The position numbers and the translations under genes were made by a program. From JABJAG01 sp038137215 (GTDB lineage Bacteria > Pseudomonadota > Alphaproteobacteria > UBA6615): a stretch of 64,000 nt of DNA. Each line of letters begins with the position of its first letter. The stretch's first letter is position 1. This document shows positions 36,361 to 45,733 of the stretch, piece by piece. Location: contig JAYQBG010000001.1 in the NCBI GenBank assembly GCA_038137215.1, forward strand, positions 62,001-126,000. The letters run 5' to 3'. The notes beneath the pieces were generated by a model. That model was not told the origin of the DNA. It did not search any database and worked only from the letters and a program-made list of their open reading frames with translations.

Positions 36361-37431
36361 CTAGTCGAAGCTCTGATGAATGTCGCCATCCTTGCGCAGC
36401 AACTCAAGATCGGCTTGCACCATCTCCTTGACGAGTTGTGCGAAGGGGGTGCTGTGCTCCCAGCCGAGGACGCGCTTTGCCTTGGACGGATCACCGAGTA
36501 GCAGGTCGACTTCGGTCGGCCGGAAGTAACGCGGATCGATGGCAACAAGCTCCACACCCGTGGCCTTGTCGATTCCAACCTCGTCCACACCCTCACCGTG
36601 CCATTCGATTTCGCGTCCGATCTCGGAGAAGGCAAGCTCGACAAATTCCCGCACGGCGTGGGTTCCGCCCGTGGCCAGAACATAGTCGTCGGGGTCGTCC
36701 TGCTGCACGATGCGCCACATGCCCTCGACATAATCGCGGGCATGTCCCCAGTCACGTTTCGCATCGATATTTCCGAGAAACAGTTTCGACTGCAGACCGA
36801 GTTCGATGGCTGCCACGGCACGTGTGATCTTTCGGGTCACGAACGTCTCACCACGAACCGGACTCTCATGGTTGAACAGAATGCCGTTCGAGGCATGCAT
36901 GCCATAGGCTTCACGATAGTTCACGGTGATCCAGTAGGCGTAAATCTTCGCTGCCGCATAGGGACTGCGGGGGTAAAACGGCGTGGTCTCGCTCTGGGGT
37001 GTTTCCTGCACCTTGCCGTAAAGTTCCGAGGTCGATGCCTGGTAGAACCGTGCGCTGTCTTCCATCTTCAGAATGCGCATGGCCTCGAGCACACGCAGGG
37101 TTCCCAGCGCATCGGAATTGGCCGTGTATTCAGGTGTCTCGAAGCTGACCTGGACATGACTTTGTGCCGCCAGATTGTAGATTTCTGAGGGTTGAACTTC
37201 CTGGATGAGGCGGATCAGATTCGTCGCATCCGTCATGTCGCCGAAATGCAGATGAAACTGGACACCGCTTTCGTGGGGATCGAGATAAAGATGATCCACA
37301 CGCCCGGTATTGAAAGACGATGAGCGGCGTTTCACACCGTGAACTTCGTAACCCTTCGCGAGCAAAAGTTCGGCGAGATAGGCCCCGTCCTGACCGGTGA
37401 CACCTGTGATGAGGGCGACATCCTTCGCCAT
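36361..37431 (-). CDS. gmd: GDP-mannose 4,6-dehydratase
   Basis: Converts GDP-D-mannose to GDP-4-dehydro-6-deoxy-D-mannose, the precursor of fucose, rhamnose and perosamine units in surface glycans. At 356 aa it has normal length. The NADP motif is TGVTGQDGAYL at the N-terminus, and the catalytic YxxxK lies in SPYAAAKIYAYW, followed by ESPVRGETFVTRKITRA. A GGAG ribosome site is nine bases before the ATG. It stands alone: no fucose synthase, reductase or glycosyltransferase is adjacent. Confidence 0.96.
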   Translation of the reverse strand: MAKDVALITGVTGQDGAYLAELLLAKGYEVHGVKRRSSSFNTGRVDHLYLDPHESGVQFHLHFGDMTDATNLIRLIQEVQPSEIYNLAAQSHVQVSFETPEYTANSDALGTLRVLEAMRILKMEDSARFYQASTSELYGKVQETPQSETTPFYPRSPYAAAKIYAYWITVNYREAYGMHASNGILFNHESPVRGETFVTRKITRAVAAIELGLQSKLFLGNIDAKRDWGHARDYVEGMWRIVQQDDPDDYVLATGGTHAVREFVELAFSEIGREIEWHGEGVDEVGIDKATGVELVAIDPRYFRPTEVDLLLGDPSKAKRVLGWEHSTPFAQLVKEMVQADLELLRKDGDIHQSFD

Positions 37432-37555
37432 GGCTCAACTCCGAGAATAGTGCCTGGTTCACCCCGCTGGCGGAACGATGCTGCCGGACGGAGTGTGTGT
37501 ATGATTCGCGCGACTATACTTGTCGAGTCAAACCGCACACAAGGACGCCATACCC

Positions 37556-37834
37556 ATGGACAATCCGAGTATGCCCTGGAGCCTGATCGGGGTCAGCGAT
37601 GAAGCGCGAAAGATCATCCGCGTTGCGGCTGCGGAGAACAACCAGACGATCGGTCAGCGAAATTCAGACATTGCTGACGCGGCTGGGCTTCGATCCGGGC
37701 ATTGCCGACGGGCGTGCCGGCAACAAACGACGGAAGCCATTCGCAACTATCAGCGTGAACTGGGTCTGCCGGTCAATAGACAGCCCAGCGAAGACCTGCT
37801 CAGGCATCTGCGCCAAATTGCGGGAGTCCGCTAG
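37556..37834 (+). CDS. Small peptidoglycan-binding-domain-like ORF with internal frame slip
   Basis: The open frame encodes 92 residues. Its start (MDNPSMPWSLIG) and its end (TTEAIRNYQRELGLP and EDLLRHLRQ) look like a short PG_binding_1 protein. However, the central part of the domain (EIQTLLTRLGFDPGIADGRAGNK) is encoded in the +1 frame between about 37653 and 37725. Removing one base near 37649-37655 and adding one A near 37724-37728 restores a perfect domain. So the gene has either two compensating indels or two base errors. Its TAG shares CTAG with the ispE stop. Confidence 0.5.
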   Translation: MDNPSMPWSLIGVSDEARKIIRVAAAENNQTIGQRNSDIADAAGLRSGHCRRACRQQTTEAIRNYQRELGLPVNRQPSEDLLRHLRQIAGVR

Positions 37835-38742
37835 CCCTTCGACAATGCCGCATCGGACGAACGCGTGGTCGTCGAACAAACCCACCAGTTCGGCTGGCGT
37901 TGGCCGAGCGCACGCGCGGCCTGATTGCAGGCCACCGCGGTTTCAAAAACGGCAAAACAGGTCGGCCCGCTGCCGCTCATCCGGGCCAGACGACAGTCCG
38001 GCAGCCCGGCAAGGTCCGACAGCACCTCGCCGATGACCGGGCACAGGCCGACCGCCGGTGCGGTGAGGTCGTTACGGGCCTGCGTCAGCCCCTCCGGGTA
38101 ACCGGGCCAGGCGGGCGCGGCTGCGGTCTGATCATGCAAAGACACCGTTCCGGATTCCTGTGCCCAGGCACGGAACACCGATGCGGTCGACAACGGCTGG
38201 TTCGGATTGACCAGAAGCAGGTTCAGTTGTGCCACGTCGGAAACGGGTTCAACCACATCGCCGATCCCACGTATCACGGCTGCTTTCGCCGCAAGACAAA
38301 CCAGCACATCCGCCCCCAGGCCTGCCGCGATATCGATGACCTCGGGATTGTTGACATCGATGGACCAGAGACGTGCCAAAGCCCGCAGAACGGCAGCGGC
38401 ATCGGCCGAGCCACCCCCCACGCCGGCCGCGACGGGAATACTTTTCTCGAGCGAAACACGAAACGATGTGTCACGCCCAAATCGTTCGGCCATCTGCCTT
38501 GCAGCGTGCATGCAGAGATCGTCTTCGGGATTTTCGGGCAGCAGGGTCGCGAACGGCCCCGTCCGCAACACGTTCAACGCCGGCGCGGGGGACAGACGAA
38601 CCCAGTCCCCGAATTCCGTGAACACCACCAGGCTTTCGAGATCGTGATAGCCGTCGTCGCGCCGGTGGTTCACATGCAGGTACAGATTAATTTTTGCCGG
38701 TGCCTGCTCGACTATTTCAGGGCGATCATCCGCATCCATCAT
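37831..38742 (-). CDS. ispE: 4-diphosphocytidyl-2-C-methyl-D-erythritol kinase
   Basis: GHMP kinase of the non-mevalonate isoprenoid pathway (303 aa). The N-terminal APAKINLYLHV motif, the ATP-binding PVAAGVGGGSADAAAVL (about residues 101-117) and the C-terminal MSGSGPTCFAVF motif are all present. After the final domain there is a short, Ser/Thr-rich tail. It lies 14 bases downstream of the TPR-protein gene and is probably co-transcribed with it. Confidence 0.95.
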   Translation of the reverse strand: MMDADDRPEIVEQAPAKINLYLHVNHRRDDGYHDLESLVVFTEFGDWVRLSPAPALNVLRTGPFATLLPENPEDDLCMHAARQMAERFGRDTSFRVSLEKSIPVAAGVGGGSADAAAVLRALARLWSIDVNNPEVIDIAAGLGADVLVCLAAKAAVIRGIGDVVEPVSDVAQLNLLLVNPNQPLSTASVFRAWAQESGTVSLHDQTAAAPAWPGYPEGLTQARNDLTAPAVGLCPVIGEVLSDLAGLPDCRLARMSGSGPTCFAVFETAVACNQAARALGQRQPNWWVCSTTTRSSDAALSKG

Positions 38743-38756
38743 ACCGGGCCCGGGAA

Positions 38757-40520
38757 TCAGATATCGCGGTTTTTGCCGGGGGGAAGTGGTTCGGGCACCT
38801 TCTGACCATCGAGTTTGAGACGGATATCGGCCTCAACCTCTGCGTCCGGTTCCAGGGACAGCGCACGCAGCCACTGATAGCGCGCCTCAAGCTTGCGGCC
38901 GACCAGCCAGTACGCATCTCCGAGGTGATCGTTGATCACCGGGTCGCCGGGTTCAAGGGTCACCGCCCGTTCGAGATGCACAACCGCACCTTCATAGTCC
39001 CCCAATCGAAACAGGACCCAGCCGAGCGAGTCCGTGATGAAGCCATCCTGCGGGCGCTTGGAGACAGCGGTCTCGATCATGGCTTTTGCACGTTCGAGTT
39101 CCACTCCCTGCTCCACCCAGCTATACCCGAGATAGTTCAGCACAAGCGGCTGATCGGGTTCGAGTGCAAGGGCAGCCAGAAAATCCGCCTCGGCCCGCTC
39201 CCATTGTTCAGCGCGCTCCAGCGCGATACCACGTGTGTAGTGAAGCCGCCAATCAGCCTCACCGTCCTCCCGTGCAAACGCTTCGCCATAGGCTTCGATG
39301 GCCTCCTCGAACTGCTTCTCGATACGAAACAGATCCGCAAGGGTTCGCATCACATCCGACCGCTCCTGCCGCTCATCGGCCATGGCCTGGAGAATCCCGA
39401 CAGCCTCGTCGATCTTCTCCTGACCGTGCAGCGCATCGGCGATGCTCAGACGCGCGTACCAGCTATAGGGCGTATCGGACCCGATCTGCCGATAGACATT
39501 GATGGCCAGATCCTCGCGCGCGCGTTCCGACAACAACTGCCCGAGAGAGAACAGCGCGGTCGGATTGTCGGACTCGAGCCCCAGAGCGAGCCGGACAAAC
39601 ATCAGTGCTTCGGTGCGCAACCGCTCACGGTTCAACAATCCCGAGATATTGCGAAAGACCTCGGCTGCCCCTTGCAGGGCATTTGCGATGACCCGGTCAG
39701 GGTCAAGGTCACCGGCGACTACCTGTTGGGTCGGCTCGATCAGGAGCGTTTCGGGATTCTGATCGACAAACTGCTGGACCAGAAGCCGGGCTTCATCGGT
39801 CTCTCCCTTGCGGATCAGAAACCGGGTGAAGGATTCGACAAGCTGGAGAGAGGGCCGCGCACCGGAACTCTCAAGGGCAGATCGAAAGGCCACTTCTGCA
39901 CGTCCGATATCACCGCCAATATCTGCAATCAGTGCCTGATGCAGCTTCGCAATGGGCGCCAATCCGGGCTGCCCCGCAAGGTCCTCCAGCCCGAGGATCG
40001 CCTCGTCGGTCCTGTCCTGTCCGGCCAGTGCCCATGACTTAAGCAACGGAACCAGAATGCCGTTCACGCCACCGGAGGTAATTTTATCGGTCAGTTCCGC
40101 AGCTTCGCCGAACCGGCCGTCCCGCATTCCATCGACGTAGAGCGTATAAATCGCAAGCGGGTCGCCGGGATTGCTTTCAACCACTCCGCTGGCGAGTTTC
40201 GTTGCTTTCTCCAGACGCCCGGCGCTGACCATCAACAAATGCGCGCGCCGACGGACATTCACGGAATCCGGAACATCGCTGATAATCTGCGCCGTCAGAT
40301 CGGCTGCCGAAACAAGGTCCCCGGCAATCTCGGCATGACGTGCGGCCAGAAACACCCCTGCGGTTGTTGAACCGAGTTCCAGTGGCGCGCCCATGATATC
40401 GATCTGCAAGCCAGGTGCGCCTTCCTCGGCGGTCGCCGCAGCCAGCACCGACGATCCCGCCGTCACAGCGACGGCCGTGCCGAGAATCAGGGCACGTCCG
40501 AGTTGGTAAACACTATCCAT
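38757..40520 (-). CDS. Exported tetratricopeptide-repeat protein
   Basis: 587 residues with a signal peptide (to about residue 28, then AATAEE) and a long alpha-solenoid. Clear TPR units occur in the last third, such as AEQWERAEADFLAALALEPDQPLVLNYLGY and LGDYEGAVVHLERAVTLEPGDPVINDHLGDAYW. More diverged units fill the rest. It is the kind of periplasmic TPR scaffold commonly found upstream of ispE in Rhodospirillales. Partner proteins are unknown. Start at 40520 gives a complete signal peptide. Confidence 0.88.
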   Translation of the reverse strand: MDSVYQLGRALILGTAVAVTAGSSVLAAATAEEGAPGLQIDIMGAPLELGSTTAGVFLAARHAEIAGDLVSAADLTAQIISDVPDSVNVRRRAHLLMVSAGRLEKATKLASGVVESNPGDPLAIYTLYVDGMRDGRFGEAAELTDKITSGGVNGILVPLLKSWALAGQDRTDEAILGLEDLAGQPGLAPIAKLHQALIADIGGDIGRAEVAFRSALESSGARPSLQLVESFTRFLIRKGETDEARLLVQQFVDQNPETLLIEPTQQVVAGDLDPDRVIANALQGAAEVFRNISGLLNRERLRTEALMFVRLALGLESDNPTALFSLGQLLSERAREDLAINVYRQIGSDTPYSWYARLSIADALHGQEKIDEAVGILQAMADERQERSDVMRTLADLFRIEKQFEEAIEAYGEAFAREDGEADWRLHYTRGIALERAEQWERAEADFLAALALEPDQPLVLNYLGYSWVEQGVELERAKAMIETAVSKRPQDGFITDSLGWVLFRLGDYEGAVVHLERAVTLEPGDPVINDHLGDAYWLVGRKLEARYQWLRALSLEPDAEVEADIRLKLDGQKVPEPLPPGKNRDI

Positions 40521-40625
40521 AGGTCTGACTCATCCACGTCCGGTTCAATGCGACCAATCTAGCGGGCCGACACCGGCACCGCTATCACACGTTGTTGTGA
40601 CGCATCATCGCGCGCGCCGTCGCAT

Positions 40626-42296
40626 TTACATATTGGGATAGTTCGGTCCGCCGCCACCTTCCGGAGCCACCCAGACGATATTTTGGGTCGGGTCCTTGAT
40701 GTCGCAGGTCTTGCAGTGCACGCAATTCTGCGCGTTGATCTGAAGCCGGGGATTCGAGCCGTCATCGTCGCGCACGATTTCATACACCTGTGCCGGACAA
40801 TAACGCTGCTCGGGCGCATCGTAGAGTTCGAGATTGACCGCGATCGGAACAGTCGGGTCCTTGAGGGTGAGATGCGGCGGCTGGTTCTCTTCGTGATAGG
40901 TGTTGGAGATATAAACAGATGAGAGCCTGTCGAAGGTGATCTCACCATCCGGCTTCGGGTAGTCGATCGGTTTTTGCTGTTCTTTCGACTCCAGCACTTC
41001 GTGATCCGCATGGCCATGCCGGAGCGTCCAGGGTGCCCGGCCGCGCAGCAGGACCTGATCGATCCCGGACAGCAGCGTGCCCAGCTTCAGACCGAACTTG
41101 AAGGACGGACGGAAGTTCCGTGCCGACCAGAGTTCGCGGTAAGCCCATGAGTCGCGGAACGCTGAGACAAAGCCGTCAAGAAGCGCTGTCGGCGGTTCAT
41201 CGTCAGCCTGTGCGATCGCCGCAGCGGCCGCTTCGGCAGCCAGCATGCCGGACTTCATCGCCATATGGGTGCCCTTGATCTTCGGGACATTCAGGGTTCC
41301 GGCCTCACACCCGATCAGCACACCGCCGGGAAACACCAATCGGGGAAGCGATTGCACGCCGCCCTCGTTCAGGGCCCGGGCGCCGTAGGAAATGCGCTTG
41401 CCGCCCTCGAAGGTCGGGCGAATTTCCGGATGGGTCTTGAAGCGTTGAAACTCATCGAAGGGCGAAAGATACGGGTTCTTGTAGTCGAGGCCGACCACGT
41501 AACCCACCGCCACCTGATTGTCCTCGAGGTGATAGAGGAACGATCCGCCATACGTACCGGAATCCAGCGGCCAGCCTGCCGTGTGGACGACAAGACCCAG
41601 TTTGTGCTGTTCCGGCGCAACCTGCCAGAGTTCCTTGATGCCGATACCGTAGGTCTGATCCTCGCAGTCGTTGCGCAGATCGAACCGGTCCATCAGCTGA
41701 CGCCCAAGTTGCCCGCGGCAGCCTTCCGCAAAGAAGGTATAGGCCGCGTGCAATTCGATCCCCGGCGTGTGATTTGCTGTCGGCGTGCCATCGGCGCCGA
41801 TTCCCATATCGCCCGTGGCCACCCCCCTCACGCGGCCTGCATCGTCGAACAACACCTCGGCTGCAGCAAACCCGGGATAGATTTCAACGCCCAGCGCCTC
41901 TGCCTGCTCGCCAAGCCAACGGCAGAGATTGCCGAGCGAAATAATGTAGTTGCCGTGGTTCTTGAGTGTCGGCGGCAGGATGCACGTGGGCACCGAAGTT
42001 GCGCCATTTTCTTTCAGAAACAGAAATTTCTCATCACTGACCGCGGTCGTCACCGGCGCGCCCATCTCGCGCCAGTCGGCGAGCAATTCATCAAGGGCGC
42101 GGGTCTCGAGAACGGCGCCGGAGAGAATGTGAGCCCCGACTTCCGAGCCCTTCTCGAGAACGCAAACACCGATTTCGCGATCCTGTTCCGCCGCGATCTG
42201 CTTCAGGCGAATCGCGGCAGCCAGTCCTGCCGGTCCGGCGCCGACGATCACAACGTCGTACGACATTGACTCGCGTTCGATTGCGTCTTCGCTCAT
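40626..42296 (-). CDS. Electron transfer flavoprotein-ubiquinone oxidoreductase
   Basis: A membrane-associated enzyme (556 aa) that passes electrons from ETF, reduced by fatty and amino acid dehydrogenases, to ubiquinone. FAD site VVIVGAGPAGLAAAIRL is near residues 15-31. The 4Fe-4S ferredoxin-like C-terminus has one Cys in RYCPAQVYE and three in NCVHCKTC, followed by DPTQNIVWVAPEGGGGP. Length and all blocks match the mitochondrial and bacterial ETF-QO family. A UDG-like gene lies divergently 100 bases away. Confidence 0.97.
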   Translation of the reverse strand: MSEDAIERESMSYDVVIVGAGPAGLAAAIRLKQIAAEQDREIGVCVLEKGSEVGAHILSGAVLETRALDELLADWREMGAPVTTAVSDEKFLFLKENGATSVPTCILPPTLKNHGNYIISLGNLCRWLGEQAEALGVEIYPGFAAAEVLFDDAGRVRGVATGDMGIGADGTPTANHTPGIELHAAYTFFAEGCRGQLGRQLMDRFDLRNDCEDQTYGIGIKELWQVAPEQHKLGLVVHTAGWPLDSGTYGGSFLYHLEDNQVAVGYVVGLDYKNPYLSPFDEFQRFKTHPEIRPTFEGGKRISYGARALNEGGVQSLPRLVFPGGVLIGCEAGTLNVPKIKGTHMAMKSGMLAAEAAAAAIAQADDEPPTALLDGFVSAFRDSWAYRELWSARNFRPSFKFGLKLGTLLSGIDQVLLRGRAPWTLRHGHADHEVLESKEQQKPIDYPKPDGEITFDRLSSVYISNTYHEENQPPHLTLKDPTVPIAVNLELYDAPEQRYCPAQVYEIVRDDDGSNPRLQINAQNCVHCKTCDIKDPTQNIVWVAPEGGGGPNYPNM

Positions 42297-42398
42297 GCTA
42301 GAAAACTCCGTGAGACGGGATCATTCCGCCAAAGGAACCATGACACACGCCGAAGCACAACCAGCCGCCGACCCGCTTTTTCAGCATATGGGACGCCG

Positions 42399-43307
42399 AT
42401 GAACCCGGAGATGGATCGCGCCGGGCTGGTGGCCGCACTGCGCTGGCAGATTGAAGCCGGGGCAGACGAGTCCATTCTCGATCTGGCGGTTGACCGCTTT
42501 GCCGAGGCCGAAAAAGCCAGAGCGGCACACGCGGACAAGCGCCCAGTCGACTCTGCGGCCGCTGCCACGGCATCCGCGCGCGCCGTTGCGCCCGAACCGG
42601 ACGCAGCCCGATCCGACACGCAACCGTCACCACAAACCCGTCCGGTTCCGCCGCTGGCCGCCGCCGACAGTGTCAACGAGGACGCCCGCAGCCGCGCCAA
42701 TGCCAGCGAAGACCTGCCGGCCCTGCGAGAGGCGCTGGCTGGCTTCGACGGCTGCGCCCTCAAGACCACGGCCACGAATCTGGTTTTTGGCACCGGCGCC
42801 AGCCCGGCCGATGTCATGCTGATCGGGGAAGCACCGGGCCGTGACGAAGACCGTCAGGGAGAGCCCTTCGTCGGCGCCAGCGGCCAGCTGCTCGAAGCCA
42901 TGCTCAGGTTCGTCAATCTCGACCGGACGACAAACGTTTACATCACCAATATCCTGCCCTGGCGACCGCCCGGGAACCGTCAGCCGACAGCCGCGGAGAC
43001 GGCGGCCTGCCTGCCTTTTCTGGAGCGGCATATCGCGCTCGTGGCGCCCCGCGTGCTCGTCTTTCTCGGCGGCACCGCCGCCAAGACACTGCTGAACCGC
43101 AACGAGGGAATTACCCGCCTGCGGGGCAAATGGTACGAATACACCTCACCCGCTCTGGAGGCTGCCAGGGTGGCTCCCGTCCCGGCCATGGCCACGCTGC
43201 ATCCGGCTTATCTGCTGCGTCAGCCCGCGCAAAAACGCGCCGCCTGGCTCGATCTGCTGGCCGTGCGCGAAAAACTGGATCTTCTGAAATCGGGCGGCGA
43301 TCATTAA
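42399..43307 (+). CDS. Family-4-like uracil-DNA glycosylase lacking two cluster cysteines
   Basis: A 302-aa protein. After about 105 disordered residues (Ala/Pro/Asp rich) comes the glycosylase domain with motif A GEAPG (143-147) and DRQGEPFVGASGQLL. A YITNILPWRPPGNRQP block and motif B HPAYLLR follow. Family 4 enzymes bind 4Fe-4S with four Cys, but only C119 and C204 remain here. The partner positions are Phe-like and Trp (LPWRPP), so a cluster is improbable. Same-type proteins occur in other alphaproteobacteria (from memory). It probably removes uracil from DNA, but activity is not shown. Confidence 0.85.
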   Translation: MNPEMDRAGLVAALRWQIEAGADESILDLAVDRFAEAEKARAAHADKRPVDSAAAATASARAVAPEPDAARSDTQPSPQTRPVPPLAAADSVNEDARSRANASEDLPALREALAGFDGCALKTTATNLVFGTGASPADVMLIGEAPGRDEDRQGEPFVGASGQLLEAMLRFVNLDRTTNVYITNILPWRPPGNRQPTAAETAACLPFLERHIALVAPRVLVFLGGTAAKTLLNRNEGITRLRGKWYEYTSPALEAARVAPVPAMATLHPAYLLRQPAQKRAAWLDLLAVREKLDLLKSGGDH

Positions 43308-43387
43308 CGAATTGTGAAACACCGGCGCGCCAACTTGCCCGACCAGCCGGGTGGGATGTATGAATACCCGGCTTTCTGGACAGACAA

Positions 43388-45181
43388 ATGAACACAGCCA
43401 TTTTCCGGACCGTCGTATCGCTGGCCTTGCTGGCGAGCGTCATGGGGTCCACATCAGCCGGGGCACAGCAGCCCAAACCACGTCCGCTGGAAACCGCGCT
43501 GGTCGGCCCGGCCATATTTCTTGTTCCCGGGATCGGCACGGTTGACGGCGTCCTGTCCGCCGCCGATGCAGGCCGGTATCAACGCATTTTCGAGCTTCAT
43601 GAAGCCGGCGAATGGAATACCGCGCGCCCGATCATTGCGCGCCTGGACGATCGGCGTCTGATGGGCCATGTGCTGGCGCTGAAATATCTGCACCCTACAA
43701 AATATCGGTCCCGGTTCAGCGAGCTTCGCGACTGGCTCCGCGACTATGCAGACCATCCCCAGGCACGTCGAATTCATCGTCTGGCCGTCCTGCGCCAACC
43801 CAAGGGCGCCCAATCACCAGCCGCCCCGATCATTCACCGGGCGCCGGCTGTCGGCCAATCCGTGCGCAAATCGTCCGAAGGACGCCCCCTCTATGACCGA
43901 GCGGCCACCCGGGACGGACGCCGGGTCCACAGCGAGATTTTGCGCCGCGTTTCGCGGGGCTGGCCGACAGGCGCGCGCGAAATCATCAGGTCTCCGCGCG
44001 CGCAGCGTCACATGGGTTCGGTTCAGCTGGCCCAGGGATGGCGGGCGATTACGCAGGGCTATTTCCGGGCCGGGAAAGACGAGGATGCACTCGAAGCCGC
44101 CACACGCTCCCACGCCGCCTCTCCCGGCGATGCGCCCCTGGCCTACTGGTGGGGCGGGCTGGCGGCCTGGCGTCTGGGCAAACTCGACGAAGCCGAGACG
44201 ATGTTCAGTGAACTCGCACGGGCCGGGCGCGCGTCTAACTCCCTTCTCGCAGCCGGTGCCTTCTGGGCGGCGCGGGCGGCGCTCGCCAACGGGCAACCGC
44301 AGGACGTCACCTCCTATCTGGAAATCGGTGCCGTGCATCCCCGCACCTTTTATGGTCAGTTGTCCCGACGCGCGATCGGCAACAACCAGACATTCGGCTG
44401 GCGCAAGCCGGATCTTAGCACGGCCGCCTACCACAACATTGCGGCCAGCAAGATCGGCGGGCGTGCGATTGCCCTGCTTCAAATCGGCGAAGATCACGAA
44501 GCCGAGCGGGAACTTCTCAGCCTGTCGTCGGCTCGTCCGGGATTGCGCTCCGATGTCCTGGCTCTGGCCAGCCATGCTGGACTGCCCGCCGTGGCCTACC
44601 GGCTTTCGGGATTTGCCGAACCCCAGGCCCGGCTCGCCGCGGCCTATCCCGTGCCATCCTGGGAACCGGAAAGCGGATACGCAGTCGATCAGGCGCTGGT
44701 GCTTGCCTTCGTCCGGCAGGAATCCGCGTTCAATCGCCGCGCCGAAAGCCGCGCAGGCGCACGCGGGCTGATGCAACTGATGCCGCGCACCGCCAGCTAT
44801 GTTGCAGGCGAACGCTACCTGCACGGACGCGGCAAATACCGGCTCTACGAACCCGACCTGAACCTGGAGCTCGGTCAGCGCTACATGCAGAAGCTGCTGT
44901 CCCACAAGAACATCTCCGGTGACCTGTTCCGGCTGGCCGCCGCCTACAATGCGGGGCCGGGAAATCTGCGCAGTTGGGAACGCGCAGTCGAACACGGGGA
45001 CGACCCGCTGCTCTTCATCGAGAGCCTGCCATCGCGCGAAACCCGGAACTTCGTCGAGCACATTCTGACCAATCTCTGGATTTATCGTAGCCATCTCGGG
45101 CAGGACGCGCCATCTCTGGACGACATTGTCGCCGGGCGCTGGCCCCAGTATCGCCATCAGGATCCGGGTGTGGGTCGCTGA
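43388..45181 (+). CDS. Soluble-type lytic transglycosylase
   Basis: 597 residues with a signal peptide ending near residue 25 (SAGA-Q). A long helical superhelix follows, then a C-terminal SLT domain whose catalytic Glu is E445 in RQESAFN. The GLMQLMP block and AAYNAGPGNL complete the domain. It cleaves peptidoglycan glycan strands in the periplasm, forming anhydromuropeptides. The stop overlaps the moaB start (TGATG). Confidence 0.94.
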   Translation: MNTAIFRTVVSLALLASVMGSTSAGAQQPKPRPLETALVGPAIFLVPGIGTVDGVLSAADAGRYQRIFELHEAGEWNTARPIIARLDDRRLMGHVLALKYLHPTKYRSRFSELRDWLRDYADHPQARRIHRLAVLRQPKGAQSPAAPIIHRAPAVGQSVRKSSEGRPLYDRAATRDGRRVHSEILRRVSRGWPTGAREIIRSPRAQRHMGSVQLAQGWRAITQGYFRAGKDEDALEAATRSHAASPGDAPLAYWWGGLAAWRLGKLDEAETMFSELARAGRASNSLLAAGAFWAARAALANGQPQDVTSYLEIGAVHPRTFYGQLSRRAIGNNQTFGWRKPDLSTAAYHNIAASKIGGRAIALLQIGEDHEAERELLSLSSARPGLRSDVLALASHAGLPAVAYRLSGFAEPQARLAAAYPVPSWEPESGYAVDQALVLAFVRQESAFNRRAESRAGARGLMQLMPRTASYVAGERYLHGRGKYRLYEPDLNLELGQRYMQKLLSHKNISGDLFRLAAAYNAGPGNLRSWERAVEHGDDPLLFIESLPSRETRNFVEHILTNLWIYRSHLGQDAPSLDDIVAGRWPQYRHQDPGVGR

Positions 45182-45723
45182 TGGGGGGCGCCGGCAAAAA
45201 TGACGCATTTCGTCCGGTCCGGATCGCCGTGCTCACGGTGTCGGATTCACGAACCCGCGAAAACGACAAGTCCGGCGACACCCTTGTCGAACGGCTGACC
45301 GAAGCAGGCCACGAACTTGCCGATCGTGACATTGTGCGCGACGACCGTGCGGAAATCGCCGAAAAGTTCCGGAACTGGGCCGCACGGGACGAGATCGAAG
45401 TGATCATTTCCACCGGCGGCACAGGCGTCACCGGCCGCGATGTGACGCCGGAAGCGCTGTCCGATGTTGCGGAAAAGCGTGTCGATGGTTTTGGCGAAAT
45501 CTTCCGCTGGATCAGCTTTCAGAAGATCGGAACCTCGACGGTCCAGTCGCGCGCCGATGCGGGGGTGGTGCATGGCACCTATATCTTCATTCTGCCGGGA
45601 TCACCGGGCGCATGCCGGGACGGCTGGGACGAAATCCTCAAAGACCAGCTCGACATCCGGCACAAACCCTGCAACTTCGCCGAATTGCTGCCGCGGCTGC
45701 GCGAACACGAAGCCGACGCCTGA
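45181..45723 (+). CDS. moaB: Molybdenum cofactor biosynthesis protein MoaB
   Basis: A 180-aa MoaB/Mog-domain protein that adenylates molybdopterin or assists in that step. The N-terminal VLTVSDSRTRENDKSGD block, the STGGTGVTGRDVTPEA motif and FILPGSPGACRDGWDEIL are present. Start codon overlaps the transglycosylase stop. No other molybdenum cofactor gene is nearby, so this is an isolated copy inside a cell-wall and kinase neighbourhood. Confidence 0.95.
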   Translation: MGGAGKNDAFRPVRIAVLTVSDSRTRENDKSGDTLVERLTEAGHELADRDIVRDDRAEIAEKFRNWAARDEIEVIISTGGTGVTGRDVTPEALSDVAEKRVDGFGEIFRWISFQKIGTSTVQSRADAGVVHGTYIFILPGSPGACRDGWDEILKDQLDIRHKPCNFAELLPRLREHEADA

Positions 45724-45733
45724 CGCGGCACCC

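Noticed and set aside
38694..40037. Long plus-strand open frame (447 codons)
   Set aside because: It is antisense to the TPR protein and shows no family motif.
43304..43320. Possible CtrA-like site, TTAA-N7-TGAA, upstream of the lytic transglycosylase
   Set aside because: One half-site does not match TTAA, and a single near match in 64 kb is expected by chance.
43814..45208. Long minus-strand open frame (464 codons)
   Set aside because: It is the shadow of the lytic transglycosylase gene, whose catalytic and structural motifs are clear on the plus strand.
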